A stretch of DNA of 64,000 nucleotides from Kaistella soli (GCF_019038595.1 NZ_JAHOPF010000001.1:248001-312000), one strand, 5' to 3'; positions 17,214 to 25,880 are shown, counted from the first letter of the stretch. Notes: generated by a model from the sequence alone, not told the origin. Made by a program: numbers and translations.

Positions 17214-18092
17214 TTACGTTTTAATGGAGTTGACTGTTGTGGTAAATGGTTCACACAATGCGGTGCATTCGGCCTGTACTTTTTGAAGACGTGGAGATCT
17301 CACTCCAATATGTTCCAGAAGTTCGCGGCTGTTCACGATGCTTTTGCACAGCACGATTTTATCATCCAGTAACTGTTGTTTTTCTTTTTGGGTGAGTGTG
17401 GTTAACGAAGTGATGGGGTGGAGCCCGGAACGGTCTATCCAGTCTTTCAGTGCATTGTTTTTCGGGTAATCCCAGCTGACCAGCTGCATCCCCATACACT
17501 TTGCGTACCGTGCAGCATCTTCCGAAAAGCGGGTATTGGTAATGACCCACCCCTGATCAAACTTTTCAGGCTGACCCGTTGCAACATTCTTTGAAGTGGC
17601 CACATCGCGAAATCTTGAATGGAGATACAGTGGTATTTTGATGTCGCATACATATCCGGGCCGGTTATGAAATTTACATTCAATCATGATTTGACCGTCT
17701 TCTTTTTTGGCAGTGATATCCACTTCATGGGTAACGCAATGTCCCTGAAGAAAAACACCAACCTGGGTTTTGTATCCCTGAACCTGTAAAAGTTCAGCGA
17801 CATACCGTTCGAAAGGAAAACCGGAAGGGCCCAGTTCCAGCAGTCCCCTTTTTAGTTTATACCTCGCTGCGACCGGACGGGAAACATTTTTCAGTAAACG
17901 GAAGGCAACCTTATGGATTTTGCCCGTCGACATGCCTTCAGCCAGTAACGAAATCACTTCACTGATCACTTCCTCCGTCTCAAAATTATTTGCGCCCGCA
18001 CGTAAGAGGGATTTTTTAAGTTTCCCAACATTAAATGGCACTTTCTGTCCTGAAGATTTGGTGATGAGTATGCGTTCAGCTTTATTCTTCAT
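17214..18092 (-). CDS. ATP-cone domain fused to a PD-(D/E)XK (Mrr-like) nuclease domain
   Basis: 292 residues. Residues 8-95 resemble the ATP-cone of ribonucleotide reductases and NrdR (KSSGQKVPFNVGKLKKSLLRAG), a domain that senses ATP/dATP. Residues 92-215 are Mrr-like: HEVDITAKK with Asp125, then IMIECKFH with Glu138 and Lys140, the D...E-x-K active site of restriction-type endonucleases. Residues 229-280 form a helical tail (TLTQKEKQQLLDDKIVLCKSI) of unknown role. First gene of the operon with the beta-CASP RNase (4-base gap) and the NadR-like ATPase. Defence or stress-linked nucleic acid cleavage is possible but not shown. Confidence 0.8.
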   Translation of the reverse strand: MKNKAERILITKSSGQKVPFNVGKLKKSLLRAGANNFETEEVISEVISLLAEGMSTGKIHKVAFRLLKNVSRPVAARYKLKRGLLELGPSGFPFERYVAELLQVQGYKTQVGVFLQGHCVTHEVDITAKKEDGQIMIECKFHNRPGYVCDIKIPLYLHSRFRDVATSKNVATGQPEKFDQGWVITNTRFSEDAARYAKCMGMQLVSWDYPKNNALKDWIDRSGLHPITSLTTLTQKEKQQLLDDKIVLCKSIVNSRELLEHIGVRSPRLQKVQAECTALCEPFTTTVNSIKT

Positions 18093-18162
18093 GATGGGTA
18101 ATTTTTAAAATATCAGAAATAACTGCTCAATAATGGAGGTTGCGCCGCAGTAAACAAACTGG

Positions 18163-18186
18163 TATTGAATTTCAAACTGTTCAATA
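18163..18186. promoter_or_regulatory. Inverted repeat upstream of the ATP-cone nuclease operon (proximal)
   Basis: TATTGAA, 10-base spacer, TTCAATA: a perfect 7-base inverted repeat 71-94 bases before the first gene. It is a plausible operator half of a two-site arrangement with the stronger repeat just upstream. Confidence 0.45.
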
Positions 18187-18200
18187 TCAAATGAATAGTG

Positions 18201-18225
18201 TTTTCGTAATACTAATTTACGAAAA
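18201..18225. promoter_or_regulatory. Inverted repeat upstream of the ATP-cone nuclease operon (distal)
   Basis: TTTTCGTAA, 7-base spacer, TTACGAAAA: perfect 9-base arms. It lies between the start of the nuclease operon and the terminator of the next operon, so it can only serve the nuclease operon. The symmetry and the lack of a following T-run suit an operator better than a terminator. No regulator gene lies nearby. Confidence 0.55.
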
Positions 18226-18259
18226 AATGGGTACATCGGAATTACTAAGGGATTACAAA

Positions 18260-18286
18260 AATGGCCGGAAAAATATTCCGGCCATT
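18260..18286 (-). terminator. Terminator of the OMP-MFS-MFS-amidohydrolase operon
   Basis: AATGGCCGGAA pairs perfectly with TTCCGGCCATT around a 5-base loop, and TTTTTG follows on the minus strand. It is 40 bases past the amidohydrolase stop codon. Confidence 0.8.
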
Positions 18287-18326
18287 GCACTTTTTTAAAG
18301 TGATTCTCTGAAAAAAAATACTGAAT

Positions 18327-19490
18327 TTATTTCAGATAGTTTTCTACCAACGCTACCCAATATCTTGCTCCAACAGGTAATAACTCCTGGTTGAAAATAT
18401 ATTGAGGATGGTGAACCATAAAAGTATCGCCGTTTCCTACCATGCAGTAATTTCCTTTCTTTTTTTCAAGCATGAAAGCAAAATCTTCGCTGCCCATATA
18501 AGGCTGTGCATCGGTAATCACATTTTCTGCCCCAAAAGTTTGCTTTGCGACATTGGCTGCCCAATGGGTTTCCTCATCAGAATTTACCAGTACAGTTCCC
18601 GGAATTCCTTCGCGGATTTCCACCTGACAGTTAAAAGATTCAGCCTGTGCTTTGGTGATTTTTCTCACTTTATCCAGAACCATTTTTCTGTCCTCAGGAT
18701 CCATATTTCTTATGCTTAGCCGGAGAATTGCTTTCTGTGGTACCGCATTTCCTGCAATTCCGGACTGGAATGCGCCAACATTCACTACTGAAGTATGCCA
18801 TGGTGAAAGATTTCTGGAAACAATAGTCTGAAGCGCCATGACCAAAGCTGAACCACAAACGATAGGGTCAATACCCAATTCCGGCATAGAACCGTGACTT
18901 CCCTTTCCGGTAATTTCGATTTCCCAGTTGTCTACGGCAGCCATAAATTTGCCGGTGTTGAAGTAGAATTTACCCAGTTCAAGCCCCGGCATATTATGCA
19001 TTCCGAAAACAGAATCCACCGGGAATTTTTCAAAAAGTCCGTCTGCAATCATTGCAGGAGCACCTTCCATGGTTTCTTCACCGGGCTGGAAGAACAATCT
19101 TACGGTTCCGTTGAAATTTTTGTTTTCTGATAAATATTTTGCAGCACCCAGCAACATCGTAGTGTGTGCATCGTGTCCACAAAGATGTCCTTTTCCGGGA
19201 AAGCCGCTTTTGTAAGGAAGATCATTATCTTCTTCAATCGGTAGCGCGTCGAAATCCGCACGCAAACCGATTGACCTGTTACTTTCACCTACTTTCATTG
19301 AGGCTACGAGGCCGGTTTTTCCAACGCCTTCCACGATTTCCCAGCCGCCGATTTCGCGAAGTTTATCTGCGATAAATTTTGAGGTGTTGGTTTCGGTCAT
19401 TGCCAGTTCCGGCATTTGATGCATATGGTTCATCCAGGATTTCAAGGTTTCCTGTCCTGATTTGATTTTTTCTAAAACTTCTGTACTCAT
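18327..19490 (-). CDS. M20 family amidohydrolase (N-acyl amino acid/hippurate type)
   Basis: 387 residues, the usual length of the M20D branch. Metal ligand motifs are visible: GHLCGHDAHTTMLLG (residues about 103-117), FFQPGEETMEGAP and MHNMPGLELG; the dimerisation domain covers about 180-290, and PYMGSEDFAF near 335 gives further ligands. The family hydrolyses N-acyl or N-benzoyl amino acids, sometimes auxin conjugates or peptides; the substrate cannot be read from sequence. No signal peptide, so it acts in the cytoplasm. It lies 29 bases after the repaired end of the upstream MFS gene and completes a four-gene operon. Confidence 0.9.
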   Translation of the reverse strand: MSTEVLEKIKSGQETLKSWMNHMHQMPELAMTETNTSKFIADKLREIGGWEIVEGVGKTGLVASMKVGESNRSIGLRADFDALPIEEDNDLPYKSGFPGKGHLCGHDAHTTMLLGAAKYLSENKNFNGTVRLFFQPGEETMEGAPAMIADGLFEKFPVDSVFGMHNMPGLELGKFYFNTGKFMAAVDNWEIEITGKGSHGSMPELGIDPIVCGSALVMALQTIVSRNLSPWHTSVVNVGAFQSGIAGNAVPQKAILRLSIRNMDPEDRKMVLDKVRKITKAQAESFNCQVEIREGIPGTVLVNSDEETHWAANVAKQTFGAENVITDAQPYMGSEDFAFMLEKKKGNYCMVGNGDTFMVHHPQYIFNQELLPVGARYWVALVENYLK

Positions 19491-19519
19491 TTTCTTAGAG
19501 ATATTATTAAAATGTATGA

Positions 19520-20987
19520 TTATTTTTTTTGTTCCAACTCTGAATTTTTATGTTTTGGAACGGTTAATACAATGGAGATGATGGCTAAAACAACCATTAA
19601 GAGATTCACACCCAATGCGATCATCGCACCCTGTCTGAGGGCAAGATTATCCTGTCTTCCAACAAAACTGATCAGTCCGTCTATCCATTGAATGGATCCC
19701 GCTTAATGCCGTGAAAATTGCTGCTGAAACCGCAACACCCAGTGCTGCACCTAAAGAAGATGCCATCTTATAAATTCCTGCTCCTGCTCCTGCCTGATCT
19801 GCCGGAAGGTTTGATAATGCCGCATCCGTAGAAGGGGTCGCATAAAATGCCAAACCTAAACCGAAGAGGGTATATGAGACAACAGCCAGAATTTTATAAG
19901 TTCCGGTCATTACCTGGGTTTGCATCAGTAAAATGATAGATAATCCAACGATTAATGAACCCCAGATCATTGGTTTTCTGGCTCCGAATTTCTGCAGAAG
20001 TTTTTCACCCACTCTAATGAATGATACGATGGCGATGGCATAACCCAAAGTTAATAATCCGGATTCCTGTGAAGTTAATCCTGCTCCGAGCTGAACTAAT
20101 GAAAGAGAAACTATCAGGATACCGGCAGTAGCATTCAGAAGGAAATTTGAAATGGTGGCCCCGGTGTAAGTAGAATTTTTGAAAAGTTTGAAATCTACAA
20201 ATGCACTGGTATTTTTAGATTCAAGTTTATAGAAAATGAAACCAAAAATCGCGAAAGCGGCAAACAAACCCAGTGAAATTCCACTGGTCCATCCAAAAGA
20301 ACTTCCTTTACTCAGGAAGATCTGCAATCCGATGATGGAAAGCATAAAGGTAATCACACCGGCAAGGTCAAATTTATAATCCCCTTTGGTCTCGCCTTTA
20401 CTTTCTGGTGTTCCTTTTACCATCAGGAAACCGATAATGGAAATCACCACGGTAGCCCAGAAAATATATCTCCACCCCAGATTGGATGCTACCAAACCGC
20501 CGAAAAGGGCACAGAAACCTGAACCTCCCCAAGATCCGATGGACCATAAACTTACTGCCCGCTGTCTCGCGGCACCGTCCCAATATGCTTTTACCAAAGC
20601 TAAACTTGCAGGCATCAGTGCGGCGCCTGAAAGTCCCTGAAAGATTCTGCCTGTCATTAAAACAGGAGTTGCCAGCGCTCCGCTGGGTGTTAAAGCCACC
20701 ATCGCGGAACCGATAATACTGAAAATGAAACCGATCTGTATCATTTTCACACGGCCGATTCGGTCGGCCAAACCTCCCAGAACGACAATGAAGATCCCGG
20801 AAAACAGGGAGGTAATGGAAACCGCGATGTTCATCATATTGGGTTCCATTCCAAGATCTTTTGCCATTCCTACGTTGATGTTAAGGGTAGTTTGTGCGAA
20901 TAACCAGAAGGCTAAAACCCCTAAGATAATTCCGTAAAGCAAACGGTCGTTACCTTTGTAAGCCTGCTGTACTGTTGAATTTTGCAT
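19520..20987 (-). pseudogene. MFS transporter with a single-base frameshift near its C-terminus
   Basis: The first 430 residues form an intact major facilitator protein (LADRIGRVKM motif A near residue 73, about 13 hydrophobic segments). Near 19690-19700, at GGGATCCATTC, one extra base shifts the frame, and translation stops after 446 residues at 19647. Skipping one base restores IQWIDGLISFVGRQDN and a final hydrophobic helix (MIALGVNLLMVVLAIISIVL), ending at 19520 with about 488 residues. That matches its tandem paralogue of 483 residues, whose tail reads IFSGRQDNINFRLAAI. So the gene is either recently mutated or carries a sequencing error; loss of the last helix may inactivate it. Confidence 0.85.
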
Positions 20988-21005
20988 ACTATTGTTTTTA
21001 AATTA

Positions 21006-22457
21006 TTATGTATTGATTTTTCCTCCGTCCTTCGGAATTTTAATACCGGCTACCACTGCTGAGAGAAGTGCAAACAGCAGAACAGAAGTAAGTGCCAGAA
21101 TTGCCGCAAGACGGAAGTTGATATTATCCTGTCTTCCTGAAAATATATTTGGAAACCATTCCAGAGTATCCGTGGATTTCGAAACGGCAGTGAAAATTCC
21201 AGCTGAAATTGCAATGCCGAAACCCGCGCCGAGTGATGAAGCCATTTTGAAAATTCCTGCCCCAGCTCCCGACTGTTCTGCGGGCAGATTTGAAAGCGCT
21301 GCTGTAGTCGCCGGAGTGGCAAAAAACGCCAGTCCTGTTCCGAATAGGGTGAAGGCAACAAGGGCCAGAACTCTGTACGTTGCAACCATGACATGAGTCT
21401 GCATCAAAAGAAGGGTTGCCAAAGCCACAATGAGGGAACCCCAAACCATCGGTTTTCTTGCTCCGGTTTTACGCATCAAGCGTTCGCCGGTTCTGATAAA
21501 AAGTATGACCGAAACAGCATATCCTAATGTCAGCAAACCTGCTTTCTGTGCGCTGTAATTGGCTGCGGTCTGCATTAATGTTAATGCTACAATGACGATT
21601 CCAGCCGCAGCATTCATTAAAAAGTTACAGATGATGGCTCCGGAAAACACTTTGTTTTTAAATAAACTCAATTCAAAAAAATGATTTGCAGAACGTTTTT
21701 CATAATAATAGAAAATGGCGAAAGTGACCGCTGCCCCTAAAATCAGAAATATTGAAGTGAAACTCAACCACCCACAAGCGGCACCTTTGGTAATGAACAG
21801 TTCAAGACAAATCATCGAAACCAGGAAGATGAGGATTCCGATCCAGTCGGGTCTGTATTTTTCTGAGGATTCTTTTTTGCTTTCCGGAAGGTCTTTCAAC
21901 AGAAATAGTGCAGTGAAGGCGACAATAACTGAGCAGATAAAAATCCATCTCCAGCCCAAATTTGTAGCCACAATTCCTGCAAAAAGTGCAGAAAGTCCTG
22001 ATCCTCCGAATGTCCCCATGCTCCAGAAGCTGATGGCGCGCTGCTGTGCAGGGCCTTCCCAAAAAATCTTAAGCAAACCTAAACTTGTCGGCATGATGCA
22101 GGCCGCAGAAAGTCCCTGTAATGCACGGCCGGTTAATAAAAGAGGTTCAGCAAATTTTCCGGAAGGAGTAAGCGCGATAATCAATGAGCCGGCGATGCTT
22201 AAATAAAGCCCTGATCTGAGAATTTTTGCCCTTCCGATACGGTCTGCCAGACCTCCGAAAACCACCACGAAAATCCCTGAAAACAAAGCGGCAAGCGATA
22301 CTGCAATATTAACGGTATTCGATGCTATCCCAAGTTCTTTACCCATGACGGAACCGATATTCATCATCGAATTGGCAAAAAGCCAAAACGTGAGAACAGC
22401 AAGAATAAATCCTGTAAGAATTCTGTCGTTGCCCTGGTTGGTCAGTGTGTTTTTCAT
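21006..22457 (-). CDS. MFS transporter, intact tandem paralogue
   Basis: 483 residues with about 14 hydrophobic segments, motif A as GGLADRIGRAKIL near residue 69, and PTSLGLLKIFWEGPAQQRAISFWS in the region of helix 4, typical of the drug/metabolite proton antiporter-like branch of the major facilitator superfamily. It is about half identical by eye to the neighbouring MFS protein, so the two arose by tandem duplication. The outer membrane protein gene lies 12 bases upstream and the second MFS gene 18 bases downstream. The direction of transport and the substrate are unknown; the downstream amidohydrolase hints at N-acylated amino acids. Confidence 0.9.
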   Translation of the reverse strand: MKNTLTNQGNDRILTGFILAVLTFWLFANSMMNIGSVMGKELGIASNTVNIAVSLAALFSGIFVVVFGGLADRIGRAKILRSGLYLSIAGSLIIALTPSGKFAEPLLLTGRALQGLSAACIMPTSLGLLKIFWEGPAQQRAISFWSMGTFGGSGLSALFAGIVATNLGWRWIFICSVIVAFTALFLLKDLPESKKESSEKYRPDWIGILIFLVSMICLELFITKGAACGWLSFTSIFLILGAAVTFAIFYYYEKRSANHFFELSLFKNKVFSGAIICNFLMNAAAGIVIVALTLMQTAANYSAQKAGLLTLGYAVSVILFIRTGERLMRKTGARKPMVWGSLIVALATLLLMQTHVMVATYRVLALVAFTLFGTGLAFFATPATTAALSNLPAEQSGAGAGIFKMASSLGAGFGIAISAGIFTAVSKSTDTLEWFPNIFSGRQDNINFRLAAILALTSVLLFALLSAVVAGIKIPKDGGKINT

Positions 22458-22469
22458 TTTCGGAGTAGT

Positions 22470-23234
22470 TTATTTCAACTTTAAATTCACGGTGCAGCCA
22501 CCAACAATGTGAGACATCTTTGAAACGGGATTGTGAGCGAGTTTCACAAAAACCGGAAACGGAACATTCTTATGAATAAGGAAATTATACTGAATTTTCG
22601 CCTCCAGATTAGTGATTCCTGCTTCTTTGGCGTAAAGGCCTTTCCAAGGAGTACCGCCTATATAACCGTCAACCTGCCATCCGCGCATTTTAAATCCTGA
22701 AGAAATCTCCGCGTAAGAGGAAAAATTTCTTTCACCGTCTGCATTAGCGTCTTTACCCAAAAATATGCTTGCCCATTTCAGCTGCAGTGGAAATTTCTTA
22801 AAACGGTAAACCATATAATAATCTACAAAATGTTTGGAAGTGGCAATATTGAAGTCAAAGGGCTTTGAGTGCCAAAAATTGGTTCCGGGAGAATAAATAT
22901 CCTGTACTGCTACTGAAAATTCAGGTGTAACGCTGTAAATAACGAAAGGCAGAACGGTTTTGTAAATATTGTCAAAAGAAGCTCCGGCGGAAATCCCGAA
23001 AGTCCATCTGTTTTTTGCGAAAGTCAGCTGAGGTTCAAAAGAAGGTGCCTCGCCGAAGAGCTTTCCGCGCCCGATGCCCCGCCAGTAATGCTGAGTTACG
23101 TATGTAGCACTTAAAGTTATTTTAATAGGATGGGCCACCGTATCAGTTTTAATTATTGTATCGGATTCTGCCTGCTGTGCAGCACATAAACAACTGACGA
23201 ATACCGCCAACACCAAAAGGAGTAACTTTTTCAT
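22470..23234 (-). CDS. Outer membrane beta-barrel protein, first gene of the MFS operon
   Basis: 254 residues with a signal peptide (MKKLLLLVLAVFVSCLCAAQQ). The mature part shows alternating strands such as TFGISAGASFDN, FSVAVQDIYSPG and VDYYMVYRFKKFPLQLKWASI, ending in VGGCTVNLKLK. It looks like a small barrel of about 10-12 strands. As the first gene of an OMP-MFS-MFS-amidohydrolase operon it may be the outer membrane step of the same transport route; that is inference from position. It has a long leader and a recognisable promoter far upstream. Confidence 0.8.
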   Translation of the reverse strand: MKKLLLLVLAVFVSCLCAAQQAESDTIIKTDTVAHPIKITLSATYVTQHYWRGIGRGKLFGEAPSFEPQLTFAKNRWTFGISAGASFDNIYKTVLPFVIYSVTPEFSVAVQDIYSPGTNFWHSKPFDFNIATSKHFVDYYMVYRFKKFPLQLKWASIFLGKDANADGERNFSSYAEISSGFKMRGWQVDGYIGGTPWKGLYAKEAGITNLEAKIQYNFLIHKNVPFPVFVKLAHNPVSKMSHIVGGCTVNLKLK

Positions 23235-23559
23235 TTGAATAAATTATTAATGAAAGCTCACTCTACCTGATCCGTCTGAAATTTTCCAGGAAAATTCTAT
23301 ATGAAATTACGGATTTTTTAGAAGCACGTGAGTTTTATGGTCTTAAATATTTCTTAAAACAGATTGGACCTTATTTAAAACCTTGCGGTTTTTTTTGAAA
23401 GATCTGAGAATTCTGCTGTATTTTGGCTCGCGTTGAATGAATCTTTTTAGCGTGCGTCCACGGATTCTTTAGCAGTCAGATGATACTTAAGAGCAGAGTT
23501 GGAAAAAAAGGATTAAGAAGCTCGCTTCATTGCTCAGAATTCCTTTTTTAAAACTGACG
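23235..23559 (-). other. Long untranslated leader of the OMP-MFS operon
   Basis: About 320 bases with no credible gene between the predicted promoter and the start of the outer membrane protein gene. On the transcribed strand it can form AAAACC-GCAA-GGTTTT (a GNRA-loop hairpin at 23378-23393) and AATTTTC/GAAAATT about 45 bases before the start codon. An 8-base complement (GAATTCTG/CAGAATTC) could bring the two ends of its middle part together. No known riboswitch is recognised. Confidence 0.4.
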
Positions 23560-23592
23560 CAAAGGTAAATTGAAATGAAGTGTCAGAACAAA
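23560..23592 (-). promoter_or_regulatory. Predicted Bacteroidota promoter (TTTG-N21-TACCTTTG) of the OMP-MFS operon
   Basis: On the minus strand TTTG (23592-23589) is followed after 21 bases by TACCTTTG (23567-23560), matching the -33 TTTG and -7 TAnnTTTG elements. It is the best two-part promoter in the window. Transcription would start near 23553. Confidence 0.65.
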
Positions 23593-23600
23593 TCAAATCC

Positions 23601-23642
23601 TATGAGATTTCTCATAACGTTCTGATTATGAGATTTCTCATA
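23601..23642 (-). promoter_or_regulatory. Twin 16-bp palindromes, predicted regulator binding sites
   Basis: Two identical copies of TATGAGATTTCTCATA, each an inverted repeat TATGAGA-TT-TCTCATA, with 10 bases between them (26 bases start to start). The nearer copy ends 9 bases upstream of the -33 element of the OMP-MFS promoter. A position upstream of -33 suits an activator, though a repressor cannot be ruled out. No regulator gene is adjacent. Confidence 0.7.
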
Positions 23643-23764
23643 ATTTAAAATGAAAAAATAATGTTATGAAAGCACCCCGTAATAAGCTGTAAAAACTTGG
23701 GAAACGCCTGTTGTAAAAAGATAAATGGCTGAAGTTTTCATGCTGTTATTTTTGAAAATAAAAA

Positions 23765-23788
23765 GGCCGGAAGAAAAATCTTCCGACC
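23765..23788 (-). terminator. Terminator of the endonuclease/fibronectin gene
   Basis: GGCCGGAAG pairs with CTTCCGACC (one G-U wobble on the minus-strand RNA), followed on that strand by TTTTT. It lies about 50 bases past the stop codon of the secreted nuclease gene. Confidence 0.75.
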
Positions 23789-23837
23789 ATAAAAGGATTG
23801 AAAACCGGTCTTTAATTAAAACCGAAAGTCCTTAAAA

Positions 23838-25880
23838 TTATTGAACAATAAATTTCGCAGTGCTGTTTCCTGCTTTCAAAATGTACATGCCTTTTGGTAA
23901 GTTTTTCAAAGTAATCTTACCTGAGTTTTTGAAAGGCTGAGCTACCGTCTGTACCAATTTTCCGGTGAAATCAAAGATCTGTGCTGCAGAGATTTCGGAA
24001 AGGTTTTTACCGGTTACGTTGATTTCCCCGTTTTTCACAGGATTTGGATAAATGGAGATGGCATTTTTGTTAATACCGCTTTCATTTACGGCTGCAAGGG
24101 CGTAACACGTCCATGTCATATCGTCGATCGCGACTCTGTTGGTGGTGCTTGTGTTCTGTAACGTGATTTCCACTGTTCCGCCAATATTAATTCCGGTTAC
24201 GACAGTAGTGGTCGCTGTAGAACTGTACGGAACTGTTTTTCCTGTATCGGTACCATTTACAAAGATTTTCAGCGTTCCAGCTGTACCTGAAAATTTAAGT
24301 TGAGTTGTTACTTTTAAATCACCAATTCCGTTCGGTACAGAAAGCGCTGTAAGGAAACCGTCTCTTATTGTGATCGCTCTTCCGTTGATAGTCTGATCTG
24401 TTCTGGAATCTTCAGAAGTCCATGAAACGCCGTTGCTGGTCCAGTTGTATGTGGAATAAGTGGAAGAGCTTGCCGGGATGGTTTCGAACTTCTCATCGCC
24501 ACAGTTTAATCCTAAAGCCAATGTAGTTGCCGTAACAGAATTGCTTTGCGGAGAAACATTGTTTCCGCCGTCTTTTGCCACTACGTAAATGGTATAGGTG
24601 GTTAAAGGATTTAAATTCGCAATGTTGGTAGAGGTAGAGGAAGTAGATCCCATTAATTCTCCGTTTACATAGATATCATAAGATGTTACTCCGATATTGT
24701 CTGTAGAGGCATTCCACTGTATTGCGATGCTATTGGTGCCTACAGAGGTTACCTCTAAATTCGTAGGTGCTGTAGGTGCCTGAGTATCCACTAAAGTAGT
24801 TCCTGTAGCGGTGTTGCTTTGAGGGGAAGTGTTTCCTGCTGCATCTGCTGCAATCACGTAGAAGTTATAGGTTGTACCCTGAGTAAGTGCCGAAACAGTT
24901 GCAGTAGTAGAACTTGAATTGCTGTGGAAAACTCCGTTAACGTAAATTTTGTAATAAGCAACTGCGATATTGTCGGTAGAAGCTGTCCAGGTTAAGTTAG
25001 CAAAGTTGGTAGAGGTGGAGACAACCGCTAAATTCGTTGGTGCAGTCGGAGCCTGAGTATCGATAACCTGAGTTCCCCAAATCTGCTGTACCCATTCCGG
25101 GTGATCGATGAAAGGGTTTCTGTTTTTCTGAAAAACAAACGATGCATTGTTTCTTTCGATTTCGGTCGGTGATACCGGATCCTGAATTGCCCAGCTCAAA
25201 AGTACATCTTTTTCCCAGCTCTGTAAACCCGGATATGGAGATCCTCCCAGCATATTTCCTGTAGAAAATCCTGACAGCTGGCTTTCATATCTTGTAACAA
25301 AATAAAAAATCATCCTTGCGATGTCCCCTTTGAATTCATCGATAGGTTCACAAACTGTTCCGCCGTAACCGGGAGAAGTGCTTGGTCCTACCTTTGTTCC
25401 GTTTTTAGAAGTGAAAGATGCATTGGTAACGGCACCAAAAGGATAGTTACTTCTCATTCCGTTTACTTTTCCGTCGGTCGGACGGATGAAGTTGATGTCA
25501 GAAACCATCGGAGATTTGGATCCGAAAAAACTTTGAGGCACGACGTGTTCTCTGTTGTAGCAGTCTCCCTCAGCACTGTAATTTCCGCATTTTTTAATCC
25601 CGTGTCGGTAAGTATAAGGATCTGTACCGGTAGGATTTTCAGAATACATATCTAAAACTGAACCGTCATTTTCGTAGTAATGATCGGTGTCTGTCGTCGT
25701 ATATCCTGTGTAAAGACCGTCATAACCATTGTCTTTGTGACCGGCGGTAATGATGGCGCTTAGTTTTGTTTTTAAAGCAGCTCCGGTTAAGCCTTCGGTG
25801 CCGCTGTAATAATTGGCGGGTGCCTGAGCAAGTGCTATAGAAAACACGAAGCCAAGCAAAAGAGTTGTGAATTTTTTCAT
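23838..25880 (-). CDS. Secreted endonuclease I with two fibronectin type III domains and a type IX sorting domain
   Basis: 680 residues from the chosen start. Signal peptide MKKFTTLLLGFVFSIALAQ, then an endonuclease I domain (about 20-270) with the His-Me finger motif CYNREHVVPQSFF and the conserved MSDINFIRPTD and RSNYPFG. Two fibronectin type III repeats follow (each starting DTQAPTAPTNL, at about 277 and 367), then a region of about 150 residues that may bind carbohydrate or another ligand. The end is a type A sorting domain (IYPNPVKNGEINV ... GKLVQT ... GMYILKAG). It is exported by type IX secretion to the surface or medium. A start 12 codons upstream would precede its own promoter box. 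Confidence 0.93.
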   Translation of the reverse strand: MKKFTTLLLGFVFSIALAQAPANYYSGTEGLTGAALKTKLSAIITAGHKDNGYDGLYTGYTTTDTDHYYENDGSVLDMYSENPTGTDPYTYRHGIKKCGNYSAEGDCYNREHVVPQSFFGSKSPMVSDINFIRPTDGKVNGMRSNYPFGAVTNASFTSKNGTKVGPSTSPGYGGTVCEPIDEFKGDIARMIFYFVTRYESQLSGFSTGNMLGGSPYPGLQSWEKDVLLSWAIQDPVSPTEIERNNASFVFQKNRNPFIDHPEWVQQIWGTQVIDTQAPTAPTNLAVVSTSTNFANLTWTASTDNIAVAYYKIYVNGVFHSNSSSTTATVSALTQGTTYNFYVIAADAAGNTSPQSNTATGTTLVDTQAPTAPTNLEVTSVGTNSIAIQWNASTDNIGVTSYDIYVNGELMGSTSSTSTNIANLNPLTTYTIYVVAKDGGNNVSPQSNSVTATTLALGLNCGDEKFETIPASSSTYSTYNWTSNGVSWTSEDSRTDQTINGRAITIRDGFLTALSVPNGIGDLKVTTQLKFSGTAGTLKIFVNGTDTGKTVPYSSTATTTVVTGINIGGTVEITLQNTSTTNRVAIDDMTWTCYALAAVNESGINKNAISIYPNPVKNGEINVTGKNLSEISAAQIFDFTGKLVQTVAQPFKNSGKITLKNLPKGMYILKAGNSTAKFIVQ

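Noticed and set aside
18105-18290. Open frame of 61 codons on the minus strand
   Set aside because: It runs through the terminator at 18260-18286 and both inverted repeats, and shows no recognisable protein features.
24570-25060. Possible DNA repeats
   Set aside because: The similarity comes from two fibronectin type III repeats inside a protein, not from a mobile or CRISPR-type repeat.
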